The notes under the pieces are model-generated. The model ran no database searches and had not been told where the DNA came from. It saw only the letters and a program-made list of their open reading frames with translations. Positions 1 through 5,176 of a stretch of 5,176 bases of DNA are shown one piece after another. Numbering within the stretch: position 1 is the stretch's first letter; every line of letters begins with the position of its first letter. This DNA comes from Bacteroidales bacterium UBA3389 (GTDB lineage Bacteria; Bacteroidota; Bacteroidia; Bacteroidales; P3), in the NCBI GenBank assembly GCA_002358835.1, contig DEPP01000109.1, positions 1 through 5,176 of the forward strand. Direction: 5' to 3'. A program made the translations under genes and the position numbers.

Positions 1-1
1 A

Positions 2-532
2 GATCGCTCGGGCTGTCTTTTCCCAATGATAGAGAATTTTCGTTCTTTTACCTTTGCCGACATAAAGAAAGGGACAAAAACTTTCAGGGTTTATAATCTG
101 CATCTTGCATCTTATAAAATCTTGCCCGAAGAAAAAGAACAAGTAGGTAAGATAGCAAGCGGAGATGTATTGGATAAAGAAACTTCAAAAAGCATTGTAG
201 GCAAACTCATTTCGGCAAACAAAATCCGAAGTGAGGAAACCAGACAGGTAACTAACCTTTTGCAACAAACAAAACACAAATACCTTCTTGTCGGAGACTT
301 CAATTCGACACCCTTTTCTTACACCTATCACGAATTTTCCAAATATGCTTCGGATAGTTTCTGCCAAGTCGGTAGCGGTTTTTCGGGAACGTACGTCGGA
401 CCTTTACCTTCGTATCGTATAGACTACATTTTCTGTTCCGAAAACATAAATCCGCTCACCTATCTTTGTGCAGACTATGTTTTTTCTGACCATAAGCCTG
501 TTATTGTCGAATTTGAATTGAGCGAAAAATGA
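2..532 (+). CDS. Endonuclease/exonuclease/phosphatase family protein, C-terminal part (N-terminus outside window)
   Basis: The reading frame is open from the left edge (first full codon at base 2) to the TGA at 530-532, so the 176 visible residues are the C-terminal part of a longer protein; the ATG at 26 is probably internal. Counting from the first visible codon, the EEP-fold motifs appear in order: NLHL at about 32-35, GDFNS at 98-102 (metal-binding and catalytic Asp/Asn), RIDYIF at 139-144 and SDHKPV at 162-167 (catalytic Asp-His). The family is metal-dependent and cleaves phosphodiester or phosphomonoester bonds in nucleic acids, lipids or nucleotides; the substrate cannot be told from these motifs. 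Bacteroidota relatives often have N-terminal membrane helices, but that region is not visible. A charged Lys/Glu-rich stretch of about 60 residues separates NLHL from GDFNS. The stop overlaps the nth start (ATGA), suggesting one transcript. The family call is firm; the function is not. Confidence 0.9.
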   Translation, partial: DRSGCLFPMIENFRSFTFADIKKGTKTFRVYNLHLASYKILPEEKEQVGKIASGDVLDKETSKSIVGKLISANKIRSEETRQVTNLLQQTKHKYLLVGDFNSTPFSYTYHEFSKYASDSFCQVGSGFSGTYVGPLPSYRIDYIFCSENINPLTYLCADYVFSDHKPVIVEFELSEK

Positions 533-1191
533 AAAAAGCAGAACGATACGCCATTGCATTCGAACAACTGAAAGGTTTGTTTCCCAATGCTCAAACAGAA
601 TTGAACTACGATACACCTTTCCAACTTTTAGTTGCAGTCATACTTTCTGCACAATGCACAGACAAACGTGTAAACCTCGTTACGCCGGAACTATTCAAGC
701 GTTTTCCGACTGCAAAACAAATGTCCGAGAGTTCGGAAGAAGAGATATTGAGATACATCAAAAGCATATCCTATCCGAATGCCAAAAGCAAGAATCTTCT
801 CAAAATGTCGCAAAGACTCGAATCGGTTTACAATGGAATTTTACCTGAAACGAGAGAAGAATTGACAACACTTGCAGGAGTCGGACGCAAAACCGCAAAT
901 GTTATTTGTGCAGTTCTTTACAACCAATCGGTGATGCCTGTCGATACACATGTACATCGTGTCAGCCGTCGCATAGGTCTGACCGACAAAGCAAAGACAC
1001 CTCTCGATACAGAAAAGCAACTGATGAGCAATCTGAAGAACGAATCGGACATAGCCCTGCTTCACCATCGCCTTATATTGTTAGGACGCTATATCTGCAA
1101 GGCTCGCAAACCGGAATGCGAAAAATGTACGCTCAAAGAGTGCTGTAAGTTTTACCACTCAAAGCACTTGTCCGACAAAGCAAAGAATTAG
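529..1191 (+). CDS. nth: Endonuclease III (DNA glycosylase/AP lyase)
   Basis: The 220-residue product is a bifunctional base-excision-repair enzyme that removes oxidised pyrimidines and nicks the resulting abasic site by beta-elimination. All hallmarks are visible: SAQCTDKRVN at 40-49, the helix-hairpin-helix LAGVGRKTA at 115-123 containing the catalytic lysine K121, the catalytic aspartate D139 in VDTHVHRV, and the [4Fe-4S] loop C190-x6-C197-x2-C200-x5-C206. Length is close to the usual 210-220 residues, with a short basic tail (about 207-220) after the cluster. The start ATG overlaps the TGA of the upstream EEP gene by 4 bases and has no Shine-Dalgarno sequence, so translational coupling is likely. 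The 3' end faces guaD with only 2 bases between the stop codons. A 15-bp direct repeat lies inside the gene (983-997 and 1172-1186). Nothing suggests the gene is inactive. Confidence 0.97.
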   Translation: MKKAERYAIAFEQLKGLFPNAQTELNYDTPFQLLVAVILSAQCTDKRVNLVTPELFKRFPTAKQMSESSEEEILRYIKSISYPNAKSKNLLKMSQRLESVYNGILPETREELTTLAGVGRKTANVICAVLYNQSVMPVDTHVHRVSRRIGLTDKAKTPLDTEKQLMSNLKNESDIALLHHRLILLGRYICKARKPECEKCTLKECCKFYHSKHLSDKAKN

Positions 1192-1193
1192 AT

Positions 1194-1661
1194 TTAATAT
1201 TCCGTCTTATCGCTTTTTTCTCTCCAAGCATCAAAAGGTAAAGATGCTGTTTGGCAATCGATATGTTCGCATTTTAGGCTGCGTTTATCGTCTTCGAGTG
1301 GAATTTCTTTGTAAATAAAATCATCGTCAAAGCCTGCCGTTGCCGCATCTTTTCGAGTTGCCGCATAAACCAGCCTATCCAATCTTGCCCAATAAACAGC
1401 CGACAAACACATAGGGCAAGGCTCGCATGAGGAGTAAAGAACGCAACCGCTCAAATCAAAAGTGTTTAATTTCTTACAAGCTTTGCGTATGCAATTTACT
1501 TCGGCATGAGCCGTCGGATCATTGTCCAAAGTAACACTGTTGCCACAAGAAGCTATTACCTGCCCGTCTTTGACAATCACAGCACCGAACGGACCGCCGC
1601 CATTTGCCACATTATCCTTCGCAAACTCGATTGCCATACGCATATATTCCTTATCGTTCAT
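1194..1661 (-). CDS. guaD: Guanine deaminase, short zinc-dependent (cytidine deaminase superfamily) type
   Basis: The 155-residue product belongs to the zinc-dependent nucleoside/CMP deaminase fold. The zinc site is intact: HAEV at 52-55 supplies H52 and the proton-shuttling E54, and PCPMC at 81-85 supplies C82 and C85. Beyond the generic fold it resembles the Bacillus subtilis guanine deaminase from memory: GGPFGAVIVKDG at 22-33, NDPTAHAEV, SSCEPCPMCLSAVYWAR, AGFDDDFIYKEI at 109-120, PFDAW near the end, and a C-terminal tyrosine Y155. In the Bacillus enzyme a C-terminal tail and terminal tyrosine help form the guanine pocket of a domain-swapped dimer. The reaction would be guanine to xanthine plus ammonia in cytosolic purine salvage or catabolism. 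A tRNA adenosine deaminase is the main alternative and fits less well. The gene is convergent with nth and divergent from the S9 peptidase. I found no TAnnTTTG box on its strand upstream; a purine-rich AAGAG precedes the ATG. Confidence 0.9.
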   Translation of the reverse strand: MNDKEYMRMAIEFAKDNVANGGGPFGAVIVKDGQVIASCGNSVTLDNDPTAHAEVNCIRKACKKLNTFDLSGCVLYSSCEPCPMCLSAVYWARLDRLVYAATRKDAATAGFDDDFIYKEIPLEDDKRSLKCEHIDCQTASLPFDAWREKSDKTEY

Positions 1662-1668
1662 CTCTTAT

Positions 1669-1802
1669 TGGGTTTGATTCTTTGATTTCAACGCAAAAAA
1701 CAATTCATTTCGTATTTCACCGAAATGATTCTTTGTTTCGTTGAATTGTTTCTTGAAAACAAAAAATTGTTTCTTTGATTTAATTTTACGTTTATTCGAT
1801 TC
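1669..1802. repeat. Degenerate tandem array, 21-bp period (copy 1)
   Basis: Five consecutive 21-base units fit without gaps at 1698-1718, 1719-1739, 1740-1760, 1761-1781 and 1782-1802. A further related unit lies at about 1669-1689, separated by 8 bases. The conserved part on the + strand is close to AAATGATTCTTTGTTTC in positions 5-21 of each unit, with variants such as AATTGTTTCTTTGATTT. The units are imperfect: 1719-1781 are the most alike and 1698-1718 and 1782-1802 are more diverged. The array occupies most of the gap between guaD and the S9 peptidase and ends about 30 bases before the peptidase -7 box. A second array of the same register occurs at 5099-5176. The function is unknown; see findings. 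Confidence 0.75.
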
Positions 1803-1831
1803 GATGTACAGCGTGTTCGGAAGTAAATGCT

Positions 1832-1839
1832 TAATTTTG
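1832..1839 (+). promoter_or_regulatory. Candidate Bacteroidota-type -7 element for the S9 peptidase
   Basis: TAATTTTG matches the TAnnTTTG -7 consensus of Bacteroidota housekeeping promoters. It lies 49 bases before the chosen ATG at 1889, predicting a transcription start near 1845 and a leader of about 45 nt. A -33 TTTG/TTG match at the expected distance is poor (TGTTCG at 1814-1819 is the nearest), so the call rests on the -7 box and its position in the intergenic region. Confidence 0.55.
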
Positions 1840-1856
1840 CAGATTAGTTTTATTTT

Positions 1857-1883
1857 ATGGTAAAAAATATCAAAAACACTTGA
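1857..1883 (+). other. Possible leader minigene (uORF), 8 residues
   Basis: An ATG at 1857 opens a short frame reading MVKNIKNT that stops at TGA 1881-1883, 5 bases before the peptidase ATG. It lies inside the predicted leader of the S9 gene. It has no ribosome-binding sequence, though neither do most neighbouring genes. It is in a different frame from the peptidase and could affect its translation by ribosome hand-over, or it could be chance in A+T-rich DNA. Confidence 0.2.
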
Positions 1884-1888
1884 TTGAA

Positions 1889-4360
1889 ATGAAAAGATTT
1901 TATGTTTTATGTTTATGTTTCTTCTGTTCATTGGCTTCAATGGCTCAGAAAAACGTTGAAAGTCTTGATTTGTACAAAGATTACAGCCTTGTAGCTCCTG
2001 CAATCATAGACTCGACCGATGTAAACGGCAAACAATTCGAGCTGTCCTCAGCTTTGAAAGTACCTGCTTTCGATGGCAACTACATCAATCGCCTTACCGC
2101 CGAAACGGATGGCACGTTCCGTTTCAGCAATTCCGGCAACAAAACACGTTTTGTAAGCCTTGCCTTCAAGATGTTTGTTTCCAAGCAAGAGAATATAGCT
2201 TTCGATATAGTGTCTTCAGCAGCCTTCAAAGCCGATTTCGTAAAAGCAAGCAAGGATAAAAAGACCGCACAAACCGATACAACAACCATCGAAGCCGAAT
2301 ACGAAATCGGAGTGTACGATATGCGTATCACGCTTATGATTGAAGAAGGTGAATCTACGCTTCAAATCATCTGCAAAAGCGAATCGGCAGAAATCAAATC
2401 CACAGACAGCAAACAAGCACTGACATTGGAAAGCATGCTTTGCGGACGCACATTGTATTCGGTGGATTTATCTCCTACGGCAAGCTATTACCTTTTGAAA
2501 TTCTACGATCGAGACAATGGCGGAAAGAATACTTGGACCTGGCAACTCAAAAACGCGAAAGACAATAAGCTTTTGAAAGAAAGCGGCAGCAACTTCGGCT
2601 TAACCTGGTTGCCAAAAAGCGATTTGCTTTACTATACCAAAAAGATAAACGGCAGAAACTCGCTTGTGATTTTCGATCCTAAGACTTTGAGCGAAGAAGT
2701 CATTGCAAAGGATATTCCTGAAGGCGGTATAACTTTTTTGAACAACGAACAAGGATTCATAATCTCGATAAAAGAGACTTCAACTCAGAAAAAAGAAGAC
2801 GTTTACAGGCTTTTGGCTCCCGATGACAGAATAAGCGATCAATGGCGTAAGAGAAGCGACCTTTACCTTTATCGTTTGGGCGACGAATCTTTGCAACGCT
2901 TGACTTATTCTCACCATAACGTCTATCTATGCGATATAAGAAAAGACGATAAAAAAGCTTTGATTTCCGTTTCCTATGAAAAAATGACAGAACGTCCGTT
3001 CGGATATAACGTATTCTATGAATTGGATTTGCAAACCCTTGTTTTGGACTCGCTATTCAAAGACAGCTTTGTCAGCAATGCGGCTTATTTCAACGATAGT
3101 TTGATTTTGTTGCACTCATCTTGCGAAGCCTTCAACTCGATTTCTGCAAAGGTTAAGAAAAACCAAATTCCGAACATCTACAACAACACAGTGATTGCCT
3201 ACAACCTTAAATCGAAAGCACCGATTCCTGTTTTGAAAGATTTCAATCCTTCGGTTAATTCTTTCGATGTTCAAGGCGACAAAGTCGTTATGCTTTGTAC
3301 CGACAAGGATTCGGTAAATGTCTATACGCTTTTACCAAACGAAGATTTCAAAGTCGAAAAAGAGAACCTTCCTTGCGACATTATAAACGATTACTCTTGC
3401 ACTCCAAACAGTTCATTCGCACTTTTCATCGGACAAAACTACAATAAACCGGACCGATTGTTCGAAACAGAAAACGGAAACTGCAAAGAGATTTACTTCC
3501 CTAAGCAAAAAGAGTACGCACAACTTGATTTGGGTAAAATGGAAGTTTGGAACAACGAAACCAAAACAGGATTGATAGAAGGCAGATATTACCTTCCGAG
3601 CGACTTTGACGCAAACAAAAAATATCCTTTGATAGTTTACTATTACGGAGGCACGACTCCGACCGACAGAGCTTTTGCTTTCAGATACAGTCCTTATCTT
3701 TACACAGCCAGAGGCTTTGTTGTCTACGTCCTTAACCCATCCGGCACTATCGGATACGGACAAGAATTTGCCGCAAGACACGTTAATGCGTGGGGAGACA
3801 AGACTGCGGACGAGATTATCAAGTGTGTGAAAGATTTCTGCAAGACTCACAGCTTTGTCGATGCGGAAAGAATCGGTTGTATGGGAGCCAGCTACGGCGG
3901 ATTTATGACTCAATACCTTATAACGAAGACAGACATCTTTGCGGCGGCTATTTCGCATGCAGGAATCTCAAACATAACATCTTATTGGGGCGAAGGATAT
4001 TGGGGATACGGCTATTCGGCAGCAGCAAGTGCGTTTTCATACCCATGGAATGCACCAAAACTATATACCGAACACTCACCTCTGTTCAACGCAGACAAGA
4101 TCAACACTCCTCTTCTTTTGTTGCATGGAACGTCTGACACCAATGTACCTGTCGGAGAAAGCATTCAGATGTACAATGCCTTGAAAATATTGGGTAAGGA
4201 TGTGCAATTTGTAAACGTGAAAGGAGAAGACCACGGAATAGTCGAGCACAAGAAACGTATGCAATGGAATAACACGATTTTCGCTTGGTTTGACAAATAT
4301 TTGAAAGGCGACAGCAGCCTATGGAATCAAATATACCCTGAAACAGAACTTGAAAAGTAA
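1889..4360 (+). CDS. Secreted S9-family (prolyl oligopeptidase-like) serine peptidase
   Basis: Starting at ATG 1889 the product has 823 residues; an in-frame TTG at 1880 would add three residues and is less likely because ATG 1889 gives a clean signal peptide. Residues 1-19 have a basic start (MKR), a hydrophobic core and a signal peptidase I site S-M-A before Q20, so export to the periplasm or beyond is expected. Residues about 20-180 are a beta-rich N-terminal region, about 185-560 fit the beta-propeller of this family, and about 575-815 are the alpha/beta-hydrolase domain. The catalytic triad is visible: S668 in GASYGG (666-671), D750 in HGTSDTNVP and H782 in GEDHG. YPLIVYYYGG near 580 precedes the active site. 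The family hydrolyses short peptides, as dipeptidyl, prolyl tripeptidyl or acylpeptidyl peptidases. I see no clear Glu-Glu motif of the DPP-IV type, so the exact cleavage specificity is open. It is followed after 26 bases by rsmG and probably co-transcribed with it. Confidence 0.93.
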   Translation: MKRFYVLCLCFFCSLASMAQKNVESLDLYKDYSLVAPAIIDSTDVNGKQFELSSALKVPAFDGNYINRLTAETDGTFRFSNSGNKTRFVSLAFKMFVSKQENIAFDIVSSAAFKADFVKASKDKKTAQTDTTTIEAEYEIGVYDMRITLMIEEGESTLQIICKSESAEIKSTDSKQALTLESMLCGRTLYSVDLSPTASYYLLKFYDRDNGGKNTWTWQLKNAKDNKLLKESGSNFGLTWLPKSDLLYYTKKINGRNSLVIFDPKTLSEEVIAKDIPEGGITFLNNEQGFIISIKETSTQKKEDVYRLLAPDDRISDQWRKRSDLYLYRLGDESLQRLTYSHHNVYLCDIRKDDKKALISVSYEKMTERPFGYNVFYELDLQTLVLDSLFKDSFVSNAAYFNDSLILLHSSCEAFNSISAKVKKNQIPNIYNNTVIAYNLKSKAPIPVLKDFNPSVNSFDVQGDKVVMLCTDKDSVNVYTLLPNEDFKVEKENLPCDIINDYSCTPNSSFALFIGQNYNKPDRLFETENGNCKEIYFPKQKEYAQLDLGKMEVWNNETKTGLIEGRYYLPSDFDANKKYPLIVYYYGGTTPTDRAFAFRYSPYLYTARGFVVYVLNPSGTIGYGQEFAARHVNAWGDKTADEIIKCVKDFCKTHSFVDAERIGCMGASYGGFMTQYLITKTDIFAAAISHAGISNITSYWGEGYWGYGYSAAASAFSYPWNAPKLYTEHSPLFNADKINTPLLLLHGTSDTNVPVGESIQMYNALKILGKDVQFVNVKGEDHGIVEHKKRMQWNNTIFAWFDKYLKGDSSLWNQIYPETELEK

Positions 4361-4386
4361 ACATTCGAATCAATAAACCAAACGCT

Positions 4387-5010
4387 ATGAGAGAGAAATT
4401 GAAACACTATTTTCCCGAACTGAACGAAACACAATTGGATTTGTACGAACGATTCGAAAAAGAATTTTTACAATGGAACGATAAGATAAATCTGATTTCG
4501 AGAAAGGATACGGAGAATCTTTTTATTCATCACATCTTACACTCTTTGGCAATCGCGAAAGTGTGTAAATTCAAGCCTCAATGCAACATTTTGGACATTG
4601 GAACGGGAGGAGGATTTCCCGGATTGCCGCTTGCGATTATGTTTCCAGAGACAAAATTTTTCTTAGTCGATTCAATAGGCAAGAAAATCAAAGTTGTGCA
4701 GGCTATAACCGAAGCCTTGGAGCTGAAAAACGTGAGAAGCATGCAGACAAGAGCCGAAAAAGTACAAGAAAAGTTCGATTTCATAATCAGTCGTGCCGTT
4801 ACAACATTCGAAGACTTTATTCCATGGACAACAGGCAAGTTTTCGAACATACGTTACCATGATTTGCCTAATGGCATTCTGTATTTGAAAGGCGGTGATT
4901 TGACTGAAGAACTATCAAAGGTCAAAAAAACATACAAGGTCTTTAACATAAGCGATTATTTTGAGGATGAGTTTTTCGAAACCAAGAAAGTAATCCACAT
5001 AAAAGGCTAA
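4387..5010 (+). CDS. rsmG: 16S rRNA (guanine-527-N7)-methyltransferase RsmG (GidB)
   Basis: The 207-residue product, about the normal family length, transfers a methyl group from S-adenosylmethionine to N7 of G527 in 16S rRNA of the small ribosomal subunit. Recognisable motifs are QWNDKINLISRKDTENLFIHH at about 29-49, the SAM-binding glycine loop DIGTGGGFPGLPLA at 70-83, VDSIGKKIKVV at 94-104 with D95 placed to bind the SAM ribose, the TRAEKV segment at 121-126, FDFIISRAV at 130-138 and LKGGDL at 167-172. In other bacteria loss of this enzyme gives low-level streptomycin resistance. The ATG at 4387 lies 26 bases after the peptidase stop, with no Shine-Dalgarno sequence and no obvious promoter between them, so it is likely read through from the peptidase promoter. 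An intrinsic terminator follows 44 bases after the stop. Confidence 0.97.
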   Translation: MREKLKHYFPELNETQLDLYERFEKEFLQWNDKINLISRKDTENLFIHHILHSLAIAKVCKFKPQCNILDIGTGGGFPGLPLAIMFPETKFFLVDSIGKKIKVVQAITEALELKNVRSMQTRAEKVQEKFDFIISRAVTTFEDFIPWTTGKFSNIRYHDLPNGILYLKGGDLTEELSKVKKTYKVFNISDYFEDEFFETKKVIHIKG

Positions 5011-5054
5011 GAGAACAAGTCTGAATCGCAAATAAATCTTCACATAACACATTC

Positions 5055-5088
5055 AAAACCTGCTTAAAACAAATAAGCAGGTTTTTTT
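5055..5088 (+). terminator. Strong rho-independent terminator after rsmG
   Basis: A perfect 12-bp stem pairs 5055-5066 (AAAACCTGCTTA) with 5074-5085 around a 7-base loop, AAACAAA (5067-5073). The T-run 5082-5088 overlaps the distal arm of the stem and continues past it. It would end the S9-rsmG transcript. On the opposite strand the T-run is only four bases, so termination there would be weaker. Bases 5011-5054 between the rsmG stop and the stem show no feature. Confidence 0.9.
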
Positions 5089-5098
5089 ATTTGTTTTT

Positions 5099-5176
5099 AG
5101 TGAATTGTTTCTTGATTTCAGTAAAATGATTCTTTGTTTTAATTTGCTGAATCTTGATTTCGCTCAAACGAATCTT
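5099..5176. repeat. Degenerate tandem array, 21-bp period (copy 2, cut by window edge)
   Basis: Units at 5099-5119, 5120-5140 and 5141-5161 are each 21 bases with no gaps, followed by 15 bases of a fourth at 5162-5176. They are of the same type as the array at 1669-1802. The 16-base block AAATGATTCTTTGTTT at 5124-5139 is identical to 1723-1738, and the 15-base block TGAATTGTTTCTTGA at 5101-5115 is identical to 1742-1756. Each block occupies the same position in the 21-base register at both sites. The array begins just after the rsmG terminator and continues beyond the window. Confidence 0.75.

Noticed and set aside
26..28. ATG at 26 as the true start of the EEP protein
   Set aside because: The frame is open to the window edge, and a protein starting here would lack the N-terminal half of the EEP fold including its first catalytic residues.
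1662..1800. A TAnnTTTG promoter for guaD on the minus strand
   Set aside because: No CAAAnnTA was found on the + strand in this interval; the nearest A-rich stretches (around 1693 and 1760) miss the TA pair.
1669..1802. CRISPR array
   Set aside because: Units are contiguous, degenerate and 21 bases long with no constant repeat/unique spacer alternation and no cas genes in the window.
1880..1888. TTG start for the S9 peptidase
   Set aside because: It would add only MIE before the MKR signal-peptide start; ATG 1889 gives the normal basic N-region of a signal peptide.
1665..2003. A 112-codon open frame on the minus strand with its ATG inside the S9 peptidase gene
   Set aside because: It begins antisense within the first part of the peptidase coding sequence (including its signal peptide region), runs through the peptidase promoter and stops beside guaD. 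Only the array part is of interest, and that is reported as a finding rather than as a gene.
3413..3958. A 181-codon open frame on the minus strand
   Set aside because: It lies wholly antisense within the S9 peptidase catalytic region, where the + strand frame carries the family motifs; the minus-strand translation shows no recognisable domain.

Overview
The window looks like a chromosomal segment from a member of the Bacteroidota, most likely Bacteroidales. The evidence is moderately A+T-rich coding sequence, very A+T-rich intergenic DNA, almost no Shine-Dalgarno sequences ahead of the genes, a TAnnTTTG-type -7 promoter element before the large peptidase gene, and a secreted S9 peptidase of the large type common in this phylum. 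This is inferred from sequence character; no 16S rRNA or other decisive marker is present.

Layout: (1) 2-532 (+) is the C-terminal half of an endonuclease/exonuclease/phosphatase (EEP) fold protein, cut by the left window edge. (2) 529-1191 (+) is nth, endonuclease III, joined to the EEP gene by a 4-base ATGA overlap. (3) 1194-1661 (-) is a guanine deaminase of the short zinc-dependent cytidine-deaminase type (guaD), tail to tail with nth across 2 bases. (4) 1662-1888 is a divergent intergenic region. It holds a degenerate tandem array with a 21-bp period, then a -7 box and a possible 8-residue leader minigene. (5) 1889-4360 (+) is a secreted S9-family serine peptidase with signal peptide, propeller and alpha/beta-hydrolase domain. 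(6) 4387-5010 (+) is rsmG, the 16S rRNA m7G527 methyltransferase, 26 bases after the peptidase and followed by a strong intrinsic terminator (5055-5088). (7) 5099-5176 is a second copy of the 21-bp-period array, running off the right edge.

The genes are mostly housekeeping: base-excision repair (nth), purine salvage/catabolism (guaD), extracytoplasmic peptide degradation (S9) and ribosome modification (rsmG). Two transcription units are likely on the + strand (EEP-nth and S9-rsmG), with guaD transcribed against them.

The most unusual signal is the pair of intergenic 21-bp-period arrays. They share 15- and 16-bp exact blocks in the same register but in opposite order. The period equals about two helical turns and also seven codons, and on the minus strand both arrays read as related stop-free heptads such as EIKKQFT, KTKNHFT, ETKNHFG and KSKKQFF. 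I do not recognise this element, and whether it is a DNA structural or regulatory element or a trace of a heptad-repeat coding sequence cannot be settled from this window. I saw no CRISPR array, insertion sequence, tRNA or rRNA.
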